Below, in pieces: positions 17,819-27,100 of a stretch of 64,000 nt of DNA. The stretch spans positions 124,001 to 188,000 of the forward strand of contig NZ_JAZHOB010000004.1 in the NCBI RefSeq assembly GCF_048751585.1. The letters run 5' to 3'. Made by a program: the position numbers and the translations under genes. Below the pieces are notes generated by a model, which worked only from the letters and a program-made list of their open reading frames with translations, ran no database searches and was not told the DNA's origin. The number at the start of each line of letters is the position of its first letter. Positions within the stretch are counted from its first letter, which is position 1. Origin of the DNA: G025836975 sp048751585 (GTDB lineage Bacteria > Pseudomonadota > Gammaproteobacteria > Burkholderiales > Burkholderiaceae_B).

Positions 17819-18701
17819 CACCCATCTTTGGCGGTCCATATTGTTTGTGCCCGCCACCAACGACCGCTTCGTCCAAAGCGCATTACGCCGGCCAGCGGAC
17901 GTGTTGCAGATTGATCTTGAAGACAGCGTCGCGCCCGGCGATAAAGCAATGGGCCGCAGCCGTGTACGCGCCATAGCGCACAAATTCGCCGCCGCTGGCT
18001 ATGATGTCACCGTGCGTATCAACCGCCCCTGGCGCATGGCCCTATCCGATATCGAGCAGTCGGTCGGCGCTGACGTGGCAGCGTTGACTCTGCCCAAAGT
18101 GCCCGATGCATCTTATGTCCGCTTCATCGGTGAAATCCTTGATGAAGTGGAAGCCGAAAAGAACCTTTCCATCGGTCATACCAAACTGATCGCCATGGTA
18201 GAAGATGCTGAAGGGCTTGAAAACATGGCCGAGATTGCTAACGCCGGCCCACGCGTCTGCGGATTGATCGTCGGTGCTGAAGACCTTGCCGTCAACATGC
18301 GTATGGCTGTCACCGACGACTCACTGTATATTCCCAACGCGATGGCGGTGGCATCATGCCGGCGTGCCGGCATCTTGCCTATAGGCTTTGTCGGCTCTGT
18401 GGCGGACTTCAAGGATGAGGATGAGTTCCGAAAGAAGATCAGGCGGGCACGCGGACTGGGCTTCGATGCCGCCTTCTGCATTCATCCCCGACAGGTCGAA
18501 ATTGTTAATGAAGAGTTTTCGCCAAAGGCATCCGATGTGGGCACCGCGAAAGAACTGATCAGGGAGTTCGAAGCACAGAAAGCCCAGGGCAAGGCAGCTT
18601 GTACTTTCAACGGCCGGATGGTCGATCTGCCGGTAGTGTTGCAGGCCCGTCAACTGATAGAACGCCACGAAGCATTTCAACAGCGGCAAGCACGGTACTG
18701 A
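17811..18701 (+). CDS. HpcH/HpaI-type CoA-ester lyase (CitE-like)
   Basis: 296 residues of the CitE/malyl-CoA lyase group. It shows RSILFVPATNDRFV at the start, DLEDSV (about 35-40), VRINRP (arginine about 69), VEDAEGL with the metal-binding glutamates (131/134), and GAEDLA with Asp158. Such enzymes cleave malyl-, citramalyl- or citryl-type CoA esters to acetyl-CoA and an oxo acid. With the CoA-transferase overlapping upstream, a transferase-lyase pair is likely. The start is ATG 17811; the frame is open further upstream but only inside the previous gene. Confidence 0.9.
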   Translation: MLDTHLWRSILFVPATNDRFVQSALRRPADVLQIDLEDSVAPGDKAMGRSRVRAIAHKFAAAGYDVTVRINRPWRMALSDIEQSVGADVAALTLPKVPDASYVRFIGEILDEVEAEKNLSIGHTKLIAMVEDAEGLENMAEIANAGPRVCGLIVGAEDLAVNMRMAVTDDSLYIPNAMAVASCRRAGILPIGFVGSVADFKDEDEFRKKIRRARGLGFDAAFCIHPRQVEIVNEEFSPKASDVGTAKELIREFEAQKAQGKAACTFNGRMVDLPVVLQARQLIERHEAFQQRQARY

Positions 18702-18791
18702 ACGTACCCAAAGAAAAAAGGGGCTGGCGTCAATGCCGGTCCGCCTTGTTTCAGAGGGGGACTAGAATAACCACTTAAGGCGGCAACTAGC

Positions 18792-19745
18792 ATGAACTTG
18801 CGCCAGCTTTCGTATTTCATCGCGGTTGCAGAGCAGCGCTCCATCATCAAAGCGGCGCAATTGCTACATATTTCACAACCAGCCGTCAGTACGCAAATCA
18901 AGCTTTTGGAAGAGGAGCTCGAAGTTCAGCTATTCGAGCGTCGACTGGATGGCACCATTTTGACTCCTGAAGGCAAGGAGTTTCTAAGCTACGCGCGCGT
19001 GGCCCTGGACACCCTGGACGCAGCCAAAGCCAGCCTGCGGGCACACCAAGTAACAGAAGTCGGCACTGTAACCGTCGGGATCCCGGGCTCATTAAGCCCT
19101 CTGCTGACCCTCTCCCTGATTGAACAGGTCCGCCAGCAGTGTCCGGGCATCAAAATCAAGGTCGTCAGCGGCCTTTCGGGCCATTTGGCTAAATGGATCA
19201 TAGACGGAACCATAGACTTCGGCTTGGTGTACAGCAGTTCTTCCCTGAGCGGTCTGGATTTCGAACTGTTGATGAAGGAACACCTTTTCCTTGCCGTGGA
19301 CAATAGCAATGCTGAGGCCATCAAAAGCATGTGCGTCAACGACAATAGTGACATTGCCTTCGCCAACCTACGGCATGTGCCGTTGGTTATGCCTAGTCGC
19401 GAGCATGGTTTGCGGTCATTAGTCGAGAAATCATCCGCCGCAGTCGGCATAAAGCTGGATGTGCGTACAGAACTGGATGCACACGAACTATTGCTGGAAC
19501 GTGTTTTGCGCAGCGCTGAGGCCACTATCTTGTCTCTGGCGGCGCTAAAGAACATACGGATTTCCCACAAGGAGATATTTACCGCTCATATCATCGATCC
19601 CGCTATTGAACGCCGCGTCTGTGTTGCTTATGCATCTGACAGGCCTTTGACCCGGACAGCTCGTCGCGTCGAAGTCATATTGCGTGAACTGATCAAAACC
19701 GAATTCAACTCGGGTTGGTGGCGGTTCGCGACCATCAACGAATGA
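18792..19745 (+). CDS. LysR-family transcriptional regulator
   Basis: 317 residues. The N-terminal helix-turn-helix is MNLRQLSYFIAVAEQRSI... with AAQLLHISQPAVSTQIKLLE (about 22-41). The effector-binding domain follows, with VTVGIPGSLSPLL. It lies 90 bases after the lyase gene in the same direction, so it is probably the operon's own regulator, transcribed separately or as the tail of the operon. It converges with the IclR gene (52-base gap). Confidence 0.9.
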   Translation: MNLRQLSYFIAVAEQRSIIKAAQLLHISQPAVSTQIKLLEEELEVQLFERRLDGTILTPEGKEFLSYARVALDTLDAAKASLRAHQVTEVGTVTVGIPGSLSPLLTLSLIEQVRQQCPGIKIKVVSGLSGHLAKWIIDGTIDFGLVYSSSSLSGLDFELLMKEHLFLAVDNSNAEAIKSMCVNDNSDIAFANLRHVPLVMPSREHGLRSLVEKSSAAVGIKLDVRTELDAHELLLERVLRSAEATILSLAALKNIRISHKEIFTAHIIDPAIERRVCVAYASDRPLTRTARRVEVILRELIKTEFNSGWWRFATINE

Positions 19746-19797
19746 CGTCATCCGGCACAGCAAAGCAAACATAGTAGATACCACACCTAAGGACACC

Positions 19798-20628
19798 CTA
19801 CAGCATGTCCGCCCCGGACAGTGCAGGCGTCTCGGCGATGCGCCGCGTAATGGCCCGGCAAGCCTCAAGCAATGGTGTCACGTAGGCCTGCTCGGGGTCG
19901 GGTTTTTGGCGGAAACGCAGTGTACTGACGCTGATGGCGGCTATGGGTTTTCCGGCTTCGCCGAAAATCGCTGCGCCAAAGCAGCAAATGCCTTCTTCAT
20001 TTTCCTCGTCGTCCACCGACCAGCCGCGCCGGCGGACCTGTTCCAGCTGCTTGCGCAATGCCGCCGAATCCTTGACCGTGTTGGGAGTTTGAAGCGAGAA
20101 GGGTTGGGGCAAAGCGTCCAACGCGGCATGTAAAGCGGCCTCATCCAGCATGGCCAGATAGATCTTGCCCACCGATGTCGAGTGCATCGAAACATTCGTG
20201 CCGATACGAGAGCTCATGCGCACCGCGCTTGGGCTTTCCAGCTTCTCGATATACACCATATGCTGGCCGTTGGGCACGGCCAGGTGAACGGTTTCCCCAG
20301 TAAGATCGCGTAAGCGTTTGAGCTCTTCGACCGCAGCCAGCCGTAGTTCGGAACGCCCCCAACTACGGCTGGCCAGTTGAATCAGTCTAGGTCCCAGAGT
20401 CAGTTTGCCGCTGCGGGGGTGTTCAGCCAGCAAGCGCTCGGCCACCAGCGCGGCCACCGTGCGATAAACCGTGGGCCTTGGGTAGCCGCTAATCTTGCTA
20501 AGCTCGGGCACCGTCATGGGTTCGGGTGTGTCGGCGACCAACTGCATCAGATGCATGAATTTCGAGAAGGCGGCGGTCCCCGCCACTTGCGAGGCGGGAG
20601 TGCTGGAAGCGGGTTGTCGTGCAGGCAT
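19798..20628 (-). CDS. IclR-family transcriptional regulator
   Basis: 276 residues from the ATG at 20628. The winged helix (about 15-75) has VPELSKISGYPRPTVYRTVA. The effector domain has GETVHLAVPNGQHMVYIEKL and HSTSVGKIYLA, the typical IclR ligand pocket. The 20628 start is preferred because it is one base after the stop of the upstream SDR gene and has a GGTGG site. An ATG at 20652 would overlap that gene. It is the last gene of a cupin-SDR-IclR set and probably controls it. Confidence 0.88.
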   Translation of the reverse strand: MPARQPASSTPASQVAGTAAFSKFMHLMQLVADTPEPMTVPELSKISGYPRPTVYRTVAALVAERLLAEHPRSGKLTLGPRLIQLASRSWGRSELRLAAVEELKRLRDLTGETVHLAVPNGQHMVYIEKLESPSAVRMSSRIGTNVSMHSTSVGKIYLAMLDEAALHAALDALPQPFSLQTPNTVKDSAALRKQLEQVRRRGWSVDDEENEEGICCFGAAIFGEAGKPIAAISVSTLRFRQKPDPEQAYVTPLLEACRAITRRIAETPALSGADML

Positions 20629-20629
20629 A

Positions 20630-21349
20630 TCAAGCCACCATGTATCCGCCATCTATGGGCAGGATGACGCCGGTCATGAAGGCGGCGGCCGGCGTGCACA
20701 AGAATACGGTTCCCTCGGCGACATCCTCGGGTTTGCCCCAGCGCCCCAGCGGTGTACGAGCCAGGATGGGGCCCGAACGCGTGGGATCGTCCTGCAAGGA
20801 CTGCGTCATCGGCGTGGCGATCCAGCCCGGCGCGATGGCATTGACACGTATGCCATCGACGGCATAGGCCAATGCCAGCGATTTGGTCAATTGAGCGACC
20901 CCGCCTTTGCTGGCCGAATACGCCGGCACAAGCGAGCCGCCGAAGAAGCTGAGCATCGACGCGGTATTGACGATACAGCCGCCGCGCCGCGCCAGAAGAC
21001 CGCGCGCAGCGCTGCATACGCGCATGGTGCCGGTAAGGTTGACGGCCAGCACTTGTTCAAACACCGCCGGGTCATGTTCGTCGCCACGGCGGATGATGCC
21101 CGCGCAATTGACGACGATATCCAGCTCGTCCAGCCCGGCCAGAAAACGATCCACGTCCTCTTGCTTGCTGACATCGCCAACTCGCACTTCGATCCCCGGG
21201 TCCAGCGAATCTGTCGAGGCACCCAATCCGGCGGCAATGGTGCGCGCCCCCAGGGATGCAAGTCGATTGGCGATTGCAGCGCCTATGCCCCGGGTTGCGC
21301 CTGTCACCAATGCCGTCTTTCCGGCGAATATATTTTCTTGATAAGTCAT
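20630..21349 (-). CDS. short-chain dehydrogenase/reductase (SDR)
   Basis: 239 residues, a classical SDR. The nucleotide motif is TGATRGIG (about 16-23), the structural motif NCAG is present, the catalytic serine is in NTASMLSFFG, and the YSASKGG motif provides Tyr and Lys. It ends with FMTGVILPIDGGYMV. It is likely an NAD(P)-dependent alcohol/ketone oxidoreductase. The cupin gene is 82 bases upstream and the IclR gene one base downstream. Confidence 0.92.
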   Translation of the reverse strand: MTYQENIFAGKTALVTGATRGIGAAIANRLASLGARTIAAGLGASTDSLDPGIEVRVGDVSKQEDVDRFLAGLDELDIVVNCAGIIRRGDEHDPAVFEQVLAVNLTGTMRVCSAARGLLARRGGCIVNTASMLSFFGGSLVPAYSASKGGVAQLTKSLALAYAVDGIRVNAIAPGWIATPMTQSLQDDPTRSGPILARTPLGRWGKPEDVAEGTVFLCTPAAAFMTGVILPIDGGYMVA

Positions 21350-21431
21350 GAATTATTGATTCGAAACGTTCAGTTGAAAGCCGCGGCGACCCGCCGCGCA
21401 GCTCTTGTATCTTGTTGTGATGCTTGTGTAA

Positions 21432-21959
21432 TTACCGTATGAATTGGCGCACATAATCTTCGCCCAAACCCACCTCGGCAAAGTGCTTGCGGCACATATC
21501 TATTTTCGTGAAAACGTCTTCGTAGCCCATCCCCTTGCCCCATGGGTCACAGTAGTACATGATTCCGTTGACTTGAAAATACGTGATCATTTCTTCTACA
21601 TCGGGTGGCACGTAAAGCGTATGCGTCTCGCCGGGCGGCTCGAAAACATAGCTGCCTTCAGTCGCTTCCCAATCATGTTCCAGGTAGCGCCAGCGGCCCT
21701 TGAGCACAAAGCCATGCACGGCTTGGGGATGCCGATGCCGGCTAAGCACGCCAGATTTTCGCACCCGCAACAAATTCATCCAATAACCCTGGCTGGCGTT
21801 CAGGCAGAGAGGCCGGAACCATACATTCTCGCCTTGAGGAACCCATAGCCGTTCGTCTGTGGGAATGGCGTTCGGAATGACCAGTTCGGGCAGGGCCTCC
21901 GGCGGGTTGGGGTATTGATACGGCATCATCTTGTCGCTATCAGGCCGGCTTACAGGCAT
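21432..21959 (-). CDS. cupin dioxygenase-like protein (dihydroxyacetophenone dioxygenase family)
   Basis: 175 residues, a single-domain cupin. Candidate iron ligands are His75 and His77 (SRHRHPQ) and His113 (PGETHTLYV), spaced as in 2,4'-dihydroxyacetophenone dioxygenase, which cleaves an aromatic side chain to a carboxylic acid. The start at 21959 has an excellent AGGAGAG site; an ATG 11 codons upstream does not. It heads the cupin-SDR-IclR operon. The family is clear enough to suggest oxidative C-C cleavage or a related ring/side-chain step, but related cupins include non-enzymes. Confidence 0.75.
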   Translation of the reverse strand: MPVSRPDSDKMMPYQYPNPPEALPELVIPNAIPTDERLWVPQGENVWFRPLCLNASQGYWMNLLRVRKSGVLSRHRHPQAVHGFVLKGRWRYLEHDWEATEGSYVFEPPGETHTLYVPPDVEEMITYFQVNGIMYYCDPWGKGMGYEDVFTKIDMCRKHFAEVGLGEDYVRQFIR

Positions 21960-21999
21960 CGCTCTCTCCTTATAAATCCATATTGCGGACATTATGTTT

Positions 22000-22005
22000 A
22001 TTATA
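22000..22005 (-). promoter_or_regulatory. candidate -10 box of the cupin-SDR-IclR operon
   Basis: On the minus strand this reads TATAAT, a perfect -10 hexamer, 41 bases upstream of the cupin start. I see no good -35 at the usual spacing, so the promoter may need an activator. GGACA-type half-repeats lie beside it at 21987-21992 and 22007-22012. The rest of the 166-base divergent gap shows nothing else clear. Confidence 0.35.
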
Positions 22006-22125
22006 TGGACAATTCTCCAGAAATCGAGACAAATTTGTTACTCCCTTCAGCTTGAAGTTCAGCGCTAAAAAGAATGCACGACCAAGCAAGGGTAGTTAAA
22101 AGCACTCGATTAAAGGAGCGTAACC

Positions 22126-22908
22126 ATGATCGACCTTAATGCAGATAAGCGTCCCCCGATGTCTACACCACCCGTGGTGTCGCCCGAGGCATGGCAGGCC
22201 GCGCACGGGCAGATGCTGGAAAAGGAAAAGGCCATGACGCGCGCCCGCGACGCGCTGGCAGCCGAGCGGCGGCGGATGCCATGGATGGCCGTCGACAAGG
22301 GATACGAATTCATCGGTCCCCAAGGCAAGGCCAGTCTGTTGGATTTGTTTGAGGGCCGTCGTCAGTTGATTGTCTACCGGGCCTTTTTCGAGCCAGGCGT
22401 GCACGGCTGGCCCGATCATGCGTGCATCGGCTGCTCGCTGGGTGCCGATCAAGTATCGAACCTTGCCCATCTGCATGCACGCGATACGACACTGGCATAT
22501 GCATCGCGTGCACCGCAGGCGGACATCGCACGCCTGAAGGCCCGGATGGGATGGCAGCACATTCCCTGGTACACGATTACGGACGGCTTCGATAAGGATT
22601 TCGACGTGGACGAATGGCACGGCCACAACGCCTTCATACGGGACGGCAATTGCATATTCCGCACTTACTTTATCAACGGCCGCGGCGACGAAGCGATGGG
22701 CACAGTCTGGAGTTATCTTGATATGACGGCACTCGGGCGCCAGGAATTATGGGAAGACTCACCGCAAGGTTATCCGCAAAGCCGGCCGTATAAATGGTGG
22801 AACTGGAATGACAGTTATGTGCCTGGCGCTTCCGTCGACCCGGAATGGGATGCGGTGTCGGAGGCCGGCGAAGCCGCGTTCCGCAATAAAAAGACCGAAG
22901 CATCATGA
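22126..22908 (+). CDS. DUF899 family protein (thioredoxin-fold)
   Basis: 260 residues. It matches the DUF899 pattern in order: VSPEAWQAAHGQMLEKEKAM, ERRRMPWMAVDKGYEF, LLDLFEGRRQLIVYRAFFEP, the CIGCS site (about residue 99-103), and a late YLDMTALGRQELWEDSP with RPYKWWNWNDSY. The fold is thioredoxin-like with a CxxC in place, so a redox role is plausible, but no reaction is established for the family. A strong AAAGGAG site precedes the ATG. Its stop overlaps the next gene's start in ATGA. Confidence 0.85.
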   Translation: MIDLNADKRPPMSTPPVVSPEAWQAAHGQMLEKEKAMTRARDALAAERRRMPWMAVDKGYEFIGPQGKASLLDLFEGRRQLIVYRAFFEPGVHGWPDHACIGCSLGADQVSNLAHLHARDTTLAYASRAPQADIARLKARMGWQHIPWYTITDGFDKDFDVDEWHGHNAFIRDGNCIFRTYFINGRGDEAMGTVWSYLDMTALGRQELWEDSPQGYPQSRPYKWWNWNDSYVPGASVDPEWDAVSEAGEAAFRNKKTEAS

Positions 22909-23204
22909 CCGGTGCCAAGACTTATGCAGGCGGCGCAGCGCAGCACAAACGGCTTGGCGGCACCCGCAACAACGGCTTCCCGATGACTGCCCGCCTGGTC
23001 AATGGATTGCACTTGGCCGCCACGCCGACTTTCGCCGTAATGGCTCTGCTCACGGGCCTGAGTGATGACCCCATGAACCAGATTTGCTCGATTGGGGCCG
23101 GCTCGCCGATCGCCGGAATGCTTCCGATGTACCTGCTGATGAGCGTGTTTCATTCGCCGCCGTGGATCAGGCTCATGAGGGTTTCCACACGAAAATGGAA
23201 ATGA
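22905..23204 (+). CDS. small membrane protein, hypothetical (99 aa)
   Basis: 99 residues. About two hydrophobic stretches are seen in the middle and end (LHLAATPTFAVMALLTGL and AGMLPMYLLMSVF), suggesting a two-pass inner-membrane protein. The start overlaps the DUF899 stop by four bases (ATGA), which makes translational coupling likely and favours this start. A methionine at residue 27 is an alternative. I know of similar uncharacterised proteins next to DUF899 genes only vaguely; no function is assigned. Confidence 0.65.
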   Translation: MTGAKTYAGGAAQHKRLGGTRNNGFPMTARLVNGLHLAATPTFAVMALLTGLSDDPMNQICSIGAGSPIAGMLPMYLLMSVFHSPPWIRLMRVSTRKWK

Positions 23205-23246
23205 TCTCGCGCCGTGCATGCGGGGCTCAAGAATTTTGAGAATTTC

Positions 23247-23321
23247 TGGTGGGCGGTACTGGGTTCGAACCAGTGACCCCTGCCGTGTGAAGGCAGTGCT
23301 CTACCACTGAGCTAACCGCCC
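23247..23321 (-). tRNA. tRNA-Val (anticodon CAC)
   Basis: The minus strand folds as a complete tRNA. The acceptor stem is GGGCGGT/ACCGCCC and the D-loop contains AGCTCAGTGGTAGAGC. The anticodon stem-loop is CTGCC-TTCACAC-GGCAG, giving anticodon CAC (reads GUG, Val). The T-arm has GGTTCGAACC, and the 3' CCA is encoded. It lies directly downstream of dnaQ, the position of a tRNA gene in enterobacteria as well. A weak hairpin (CTCAA GAATT TTGAG, 23226-23240) follows the gene. Confidence 0.97.
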
Positions 23322-23398
23322 CAAGGACGCAGCGCCGGCTAGCTGAAGGTATCGGCTTGGCGCAAACGATTGGGAAGGCCGTAATTGTACACCAAAGA

Positions 23399-24106
23399 TC
23401 AGAGCTCGATGGCGCGCCATACGCTGGGTTTGCCTGCGGCTTTGTCCAGCTCGATCAGATAAGCATCATGGGCCTCTTGTTCCGTCGGATCGGCCAGCAC
23501 GATTTTCAGCAGGGACGCATCGAATTTCTCCAGCCGCAGGCCATCCAGGCCTGTGCCGCCCTCTTCATCGAAATCCATCAGCAACGCATCCTGCCCGCGC
23601 GTCATGGCCAGCCATACATCGGCCAGCAGTTCCGAGTCCAGCAAGGCGCCGTGCAGCGTACGGTGTGCGTTGGATATGCCGTAGCGTTCGCACAAGGCGT
23701 CCAGCGAGTTGCGCCTTCCCGGATGCAGTTCGCGCGCGTGCAGCAGCGAATCGGTGATCTTCAGGCACATGGTGTCGAACTTGGGCAGACCTATGCGCGT
23801 CAATTCGGCGTTCAGGAACTTGACGTCGAACGCGGCGTTGTGAATGATGACTTCCGCATCCTTCACGTATTCCACCAACTGATGCGCGACTTCTTCGAAT
23901 CGGGGATGGCCGGACAGGAATTCGGTGGTCAGGCCATGCACGGCCAGGGCCTCGGGATCGCTGTCGCGGTCGGGGTTCAGGTATAGATGCAGATGCCGGC
24001 CGGTAAGGCTGCGGTTTTCCATTTCGACGCAAGCCAGTTCGACGACGCGATGGCCTTGCGCCGGATCCAGTCCGGTCGTTTCCGTATCCAACACTATTTG
24101 ACGCAT
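23399..24106 (-). CDS. dnaQ: DNA polymerase III epsilon subunit (3'-5' proofreading exonuclease)
   Basis: 235 residues. The exonuclease motif I is VLDTETTG (Asp7, Glu9), motif II is in IIHNAAFDVKFLNAEL, and motif III is HGALLDSELLADVW. The C-terminal tail would carry the alpha-subunit binding segment. It removes misincorporated bases during replication. An AGGAATTTT site precedes ATG 24106. Here it lies 21 bases downstream of an RND pump gene, so it may be expressed partly from that operon. Confidence 0.97.
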   Translation of the reverse strand: MRQIVLDTETTGLDPAQGHRVVELACVEMENRSLTGRHLHLYLNPDRDSDPEALAVHGLTTEFLSGHPRFEEVAHQLVEYVKDAEVIIHNAAFDVKFLNAELTRIGLPKFDTMCLKITDSLLHARELHPGRRNSLDALCERYGISNAHRTLHGALLDSELLADVWLAMTRGQDALLMDFDEEGGTGLDGLRLEKFDASLLKIVLADPTEQEAHDAYLIELDKAAGKPSVWRAIEL

Positions 24107-24127
24107 AAAATTCCTGTTGCTTCCAAA

Positions 24128-27100
24128 CTATTGCACTTGCTGCGGCGCCAGGTGTTCGGTAGGAGCCGACGCCGTGGTGGTCGCCTTCAACTTTACCTTG
24201 CCGGCAATAAGCGTATAGGCCACCGGCACCACGAACAAGGTAAGCACCGTGCCCAGGCTCAGGCCGCCTACCAGCACCCAGCCTATTTGCTGGCGCGATT
24301 CGGCGCCGGCGCCGGTGGCGTAGGCCAGCGGCAAGACCCCCAGCACCATTGCTCCGGTAGTCATAAGTATAGGCCTTAGGCGCAATACGCTGGCCTGCAT
24401 GACGGCTTCGAATTTCTCGACGCCCTCGGCCCGCAGCTGATTGGTGAACTCGACGATCAGAATCCCGTGCTTGGTAATCAAGCCCACCAGCGTAATCAGT
24501 CCGATCTGGCTATAGATGGACAAGGTGCCGCCCGACAACCATAGGGCCAGGAGCGCCCCGGTCATGGACAAGGGCACCGAGAACATGATGATCAGGGGAT
24601 TGCGCCAGCTTTCAAACTGGGCGGCCAGCACCAAATAGATGAAAGCCAGCGCCATCATGAAAACCAGGTAGATCCCGCCGGAAGAGTCGCGGAACTCGCG
24701 CGATTGCCCATCCAGGTCGATCTGCACAGTCGGCGGCAGGGTGTCCCGCGCCACGGCGTTCATGTGCTCAAGCACTTCCCCCAAGGCGTAGCCGGGAGCA
24801 ATCGAAGCCTGCACCTTCACGGCGCGCAGGCGGTTGAAGTGATTCAGCGACTGCGGCGATACCCCTTCGGACACCTTCAGGAAGTTGGACAGCTGGACCA
24901 TGCCGCCGGCGCTGGTCCGCACATAGATGTCGGAGATGTCCGCGGGATCGGCCCGGTCCTGTTTCTTGACCTGAACGATGACGTCGTATTGCTCGCCGCT
25001 ATCGCGAAAGCGCGTTACCTGCCGGCCGCCCAGCATGGATTCCAGCGTGCGGCCGACTTCGCCGACATCTATGCCCACATCGGCCAGTTTGTCGCGCTGG
25101 ACCACCACCTGCAGTTCAGGCGTATTCAGCCGCAAGTCAGTATCGACGTTCTCCAGGCCGGGGTAATCCTTGAGCTTGTCCAGGAAACCGTCGACCAGCT
25201 TGGCCATCTCCGGATAGGTCACCTGGCTCATGATGACGAAATCGATGGGCTTGGAAGTGGCCCGCTGCCCCAGCGACGGCGGATTCGTGGGGAAGGCCCG
25301 AACGCCCGGCAATGCCGCGAACTCGGGCTGGAGAGAGCTGGCGATGCTCTGCTGCGAACGGTCTCGTTCGCCCCAGGGCTTCAGGCGCAGGATGGCGAAG
25401 GAATCGACCACCGTCGGATAGCCGATGATGGACTGGTTGCCCGCGGACTCCGGTATGTCCGCATACAGGCGCTCGATCTGCTTGACGCTTTGCAAGGTGT
25501 AGTCCAAGGTCGAGCCCTCAGGCCCGCTGACCACGCCGAACACCACGCCGCGGTCTTCGATAGGCGCAAGCTCGCTTTTTACCGTCTTGAACAAGACCGC
25601 GCTGCCCATTGCCACGGCCAGCCCCAGCAGCAGCACGATAGCGCGATGGCGCAAGGCAAGCGCCAGCCCGCTGCGATAGCGATTGGTCAGCGAAACCAGC
25701 AAACCTTCGATAAAGGTATAGATGCGCCCATGGCCGGCCTGATGCCTGAGCAAGGTGGAGCACATCATGGGCGTCAGCGTCAGCGCCACAAAGCCCGATA
25801 CCAGCACGGCGCCCGCCAGGGTCAGGGCAAATTCGATGAACAGGCGCCCGGTACGGCCCGTGGCAAAGGCCAGCGGCGCATAGACAGTGACCAGTGTCAA
25901 TGTCATGGCGATCACCGCGAAGCCGATTTCCTTGGCGCCCAGGAAAGCCGCCTCTATCCGCGTCTTGCCCTCTTCTATGTGCCGGAAGATATTCTCCAGC
26001 ACCACGATGGCATCGTCCACGACCAGGCCGATGGCCAGGACCATGGCCAGCAAGGTCAGCGTATTGATCGAAAAACCGAAGAAATACATGATCCCGAAGG
26101 CGCCGATCAGCGAGACCGGTATGGTCACGATGGGAATCAGGCTGGCGCGCAGGCTGCGCAGGAAAAAGAAAATCACCAGCACGACCAGGATGATGGCTTC
26201 GGCCACCGTGTGATACACCGAATTGATGGATTCCTGGATGAAGATGGACGTGTCGTAAGACACATTAAGCTTCATGCCCGCCGGCAGGTTTTCGTTGATC
26301 AGCTGAACTTCCTTGCGCGCCTCCTTGGACAGGTCCAGGGGGTTGGCGGTGGATTGCTTGGTAATGCCTATGGTCAGGCTGGGCCGTCCATTGAATCGCG
26401 CCAGCACGCGATCGTCCAGCGGGGCTATCTGCACATCGGCCACGTCGCTCATGCGCACCGGATAGCCTTTCACCGTGGCCACCACGACATTGCGGAATTG
26501 CTCGACGGTTTGCAGATCGGTGGATGAAACCACCGAGAATTCGCGCTGCTGCGATTCGATGCGCCCGGCCGGAATAAGCACATTCTGCTGGCGCAGCGCT
26601 TCTTCGACATCCTGCACAATCAGGCCGTAGGCCGCAAGCTTGCCGCGGTCGATGAAGATCCGCATCGACGGCAGGCGTTCGCCATAGACCCGCACCTCGG
26701 CCGCGCCGGGCAGCACCGACAAACGGGTCTTCACATAGCGGTTGATATAGTCCGAGGCCTCCATCTGCGAAAACGTGCCGGTCGATACGCCTATATAGAT
26801 AATAGGCGTCGAGTCGGCTTCCACCTTGCTGATGATGGGCTCATCGATTTCATCGGGCAGATAGCGGCGGGCGCGCGAAACCTTGTCGCGCACGTCGGCC
26901 GCGGCGGCATCGGGATCGCGCGCGAGATTGAACTTGATGTTGATCAGGCTGCGTTCCGAACGGCTGCGCGAAGTCATGACATCCACGCCTTCCATGCCGG
27001 CCAGTTGATCTTCCAGCGGCTTGGTAACCTGCGACTCGACCACTTCGGGGGATGCTCCCTTGTAGCCGGTGATCACCGAGACCACCGGCTCGTCGATGGC

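Noticed and set aside
21987..22012. GGACA-type repeats near the cupin promoter, considered as an IclR operator
   Set aside because: The two copies are imperfect (GGACATT and GGACAAT) and the spacing is not typical; evidence is too weak to name an operator.
23226..23240. CTCAA GAATT TTGAG hairpin after tRNA-Val, considered as its terminator
   Set aside because: The stem is only five base pairs and no U-rich tail follows.
24704..26527. A 607-codon open frame on the plus strand inside the RND pump gene
   Set aside because: It is antisense to a full-length pump with all family motifs, its translation is low-complexity (rich in Gln, His, Arg, Gly), and it has no motif. It is a typical GC-rich shadow frame.
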